A DNA stretch of 64,000 bases from Paenibacillus sp. N3.4 (GTDB lineage: Bacteria; Bacillota; Bacilli; Paenibacillales; NBRC-103111). A model generated the notes under the pieces. That model saw only the letters and a list, made by a program, of their open reading frames with translations, ran no database searches and was not told the DNA's origin. Of the stretch, positions 63,981 to 64,000 are shown piece by piece; the first letter of the stretch is position 1; the number at the start of each line of letters is the position of its first letter. Location of the stretch: positions 186,001 to 250,000 of the forward strand of contig NZ_VRTT01000001.1 of the NCBI RefSeq assembly GCF_008017805.1. The letters are read 5' to 3'. The translations under genes were made by a program, and so were the position numbers.

Positions 63981-64000
63981 ATGAACAACCTCCTAAAAAT

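Overview
The window looks like a 64 kb chromosomal segment of a Paenibacillus-like member of the Bacillota. Signs are: strong GGAGG ribosome sites with ATG, GTG and TTG starts; a T-box leader on serS; a consensus GlnR/TnrA box on the ammonium transporter gene; MntR-like operators at mntH; 6S RNA; S-layer-homology and copper-amine-oxidase stalk domains; tetraprenyl-beta-curcumene synthase (YtpB); and a sporadic high-GC gene mosaic in an AT-leaning background. No tRNA, rRNA, CRISPR array, phage or insertion sequence was recognised.

Layout. 0-4 kb: a cell-surface pair (SLH lipoprotein plus a CARDB/PKD-type secreted protein running off the left edge). 3.5-9 kb: housekeeping genes (RsuA-type pseudouridine synthase, RsmF-type rRNA methylase, thioredoxin-like protein, and a pyrD-relQ-DUF309 operon). 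9-15 kb: an amino-sugar uptake region with a PTS EIICB, a BglG-type antiterminator and an NgcEFG-like ABC transporter. 15.7-22.7 kb: an L,D-transpeptidase, then an operon of CHASE2-adenylate cyclase, FecR/cohesin-like protein and NHL/stalk protein. 22.8-29.3 kb: ferredoxin, mobB, dinB, cimA, a ResA-like protein, an MFS exporter and a JAMM peptidase. 29.3-35 kb: nitrogen-linked genes (amt, a DUF294 nucleotidyltransferase and a DnaQ-like exonuclease as one operon, plus a GltC-like LysR regulator), with a MerR regulator and a YugP-like protease. 35-40 kb: tpx, mntH, a GNAT enzyme and xylB. 40.1-41.2 kb: a tandem-repeat element and 6S RNA. 41.2-50.7 kb: cshA helicase, DUF4178/DUF4247 proteins, YitT, tatA, an MFS protein, a DUF4015 glycosidase-like protein and a hydroxyacid dehydrogenase. 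50.8-55.4 kb: serS with its T-box, pfkA, and ytpB with two unknown genes. 55.6-61.3 kb: a five-gene export operon (MATE-like, MFS, MacB-like ABC ATPase and permease, MacA-like adaptor). 61.4-64 kb: nitroreductase, a second copy of the repeat element, a gene remnant, yebC and a cold-shock gene.

An important caution: eleven otherwise normal genes each carry one single-base frameshift, mostly in short homopolymers (nine deletions, two insertions). That pattern fits uncorrected sequencing error better than biological decay. I annotate each of these as one gene and give the site. The most interesting biology is the CHASE2/FecR/NHL operon, the 112-bp repeat element present at two loci, the unknown protein translationally coupled to the terpene synthase YtpB, and a terminator inside the leader of the sugar ABC operon.
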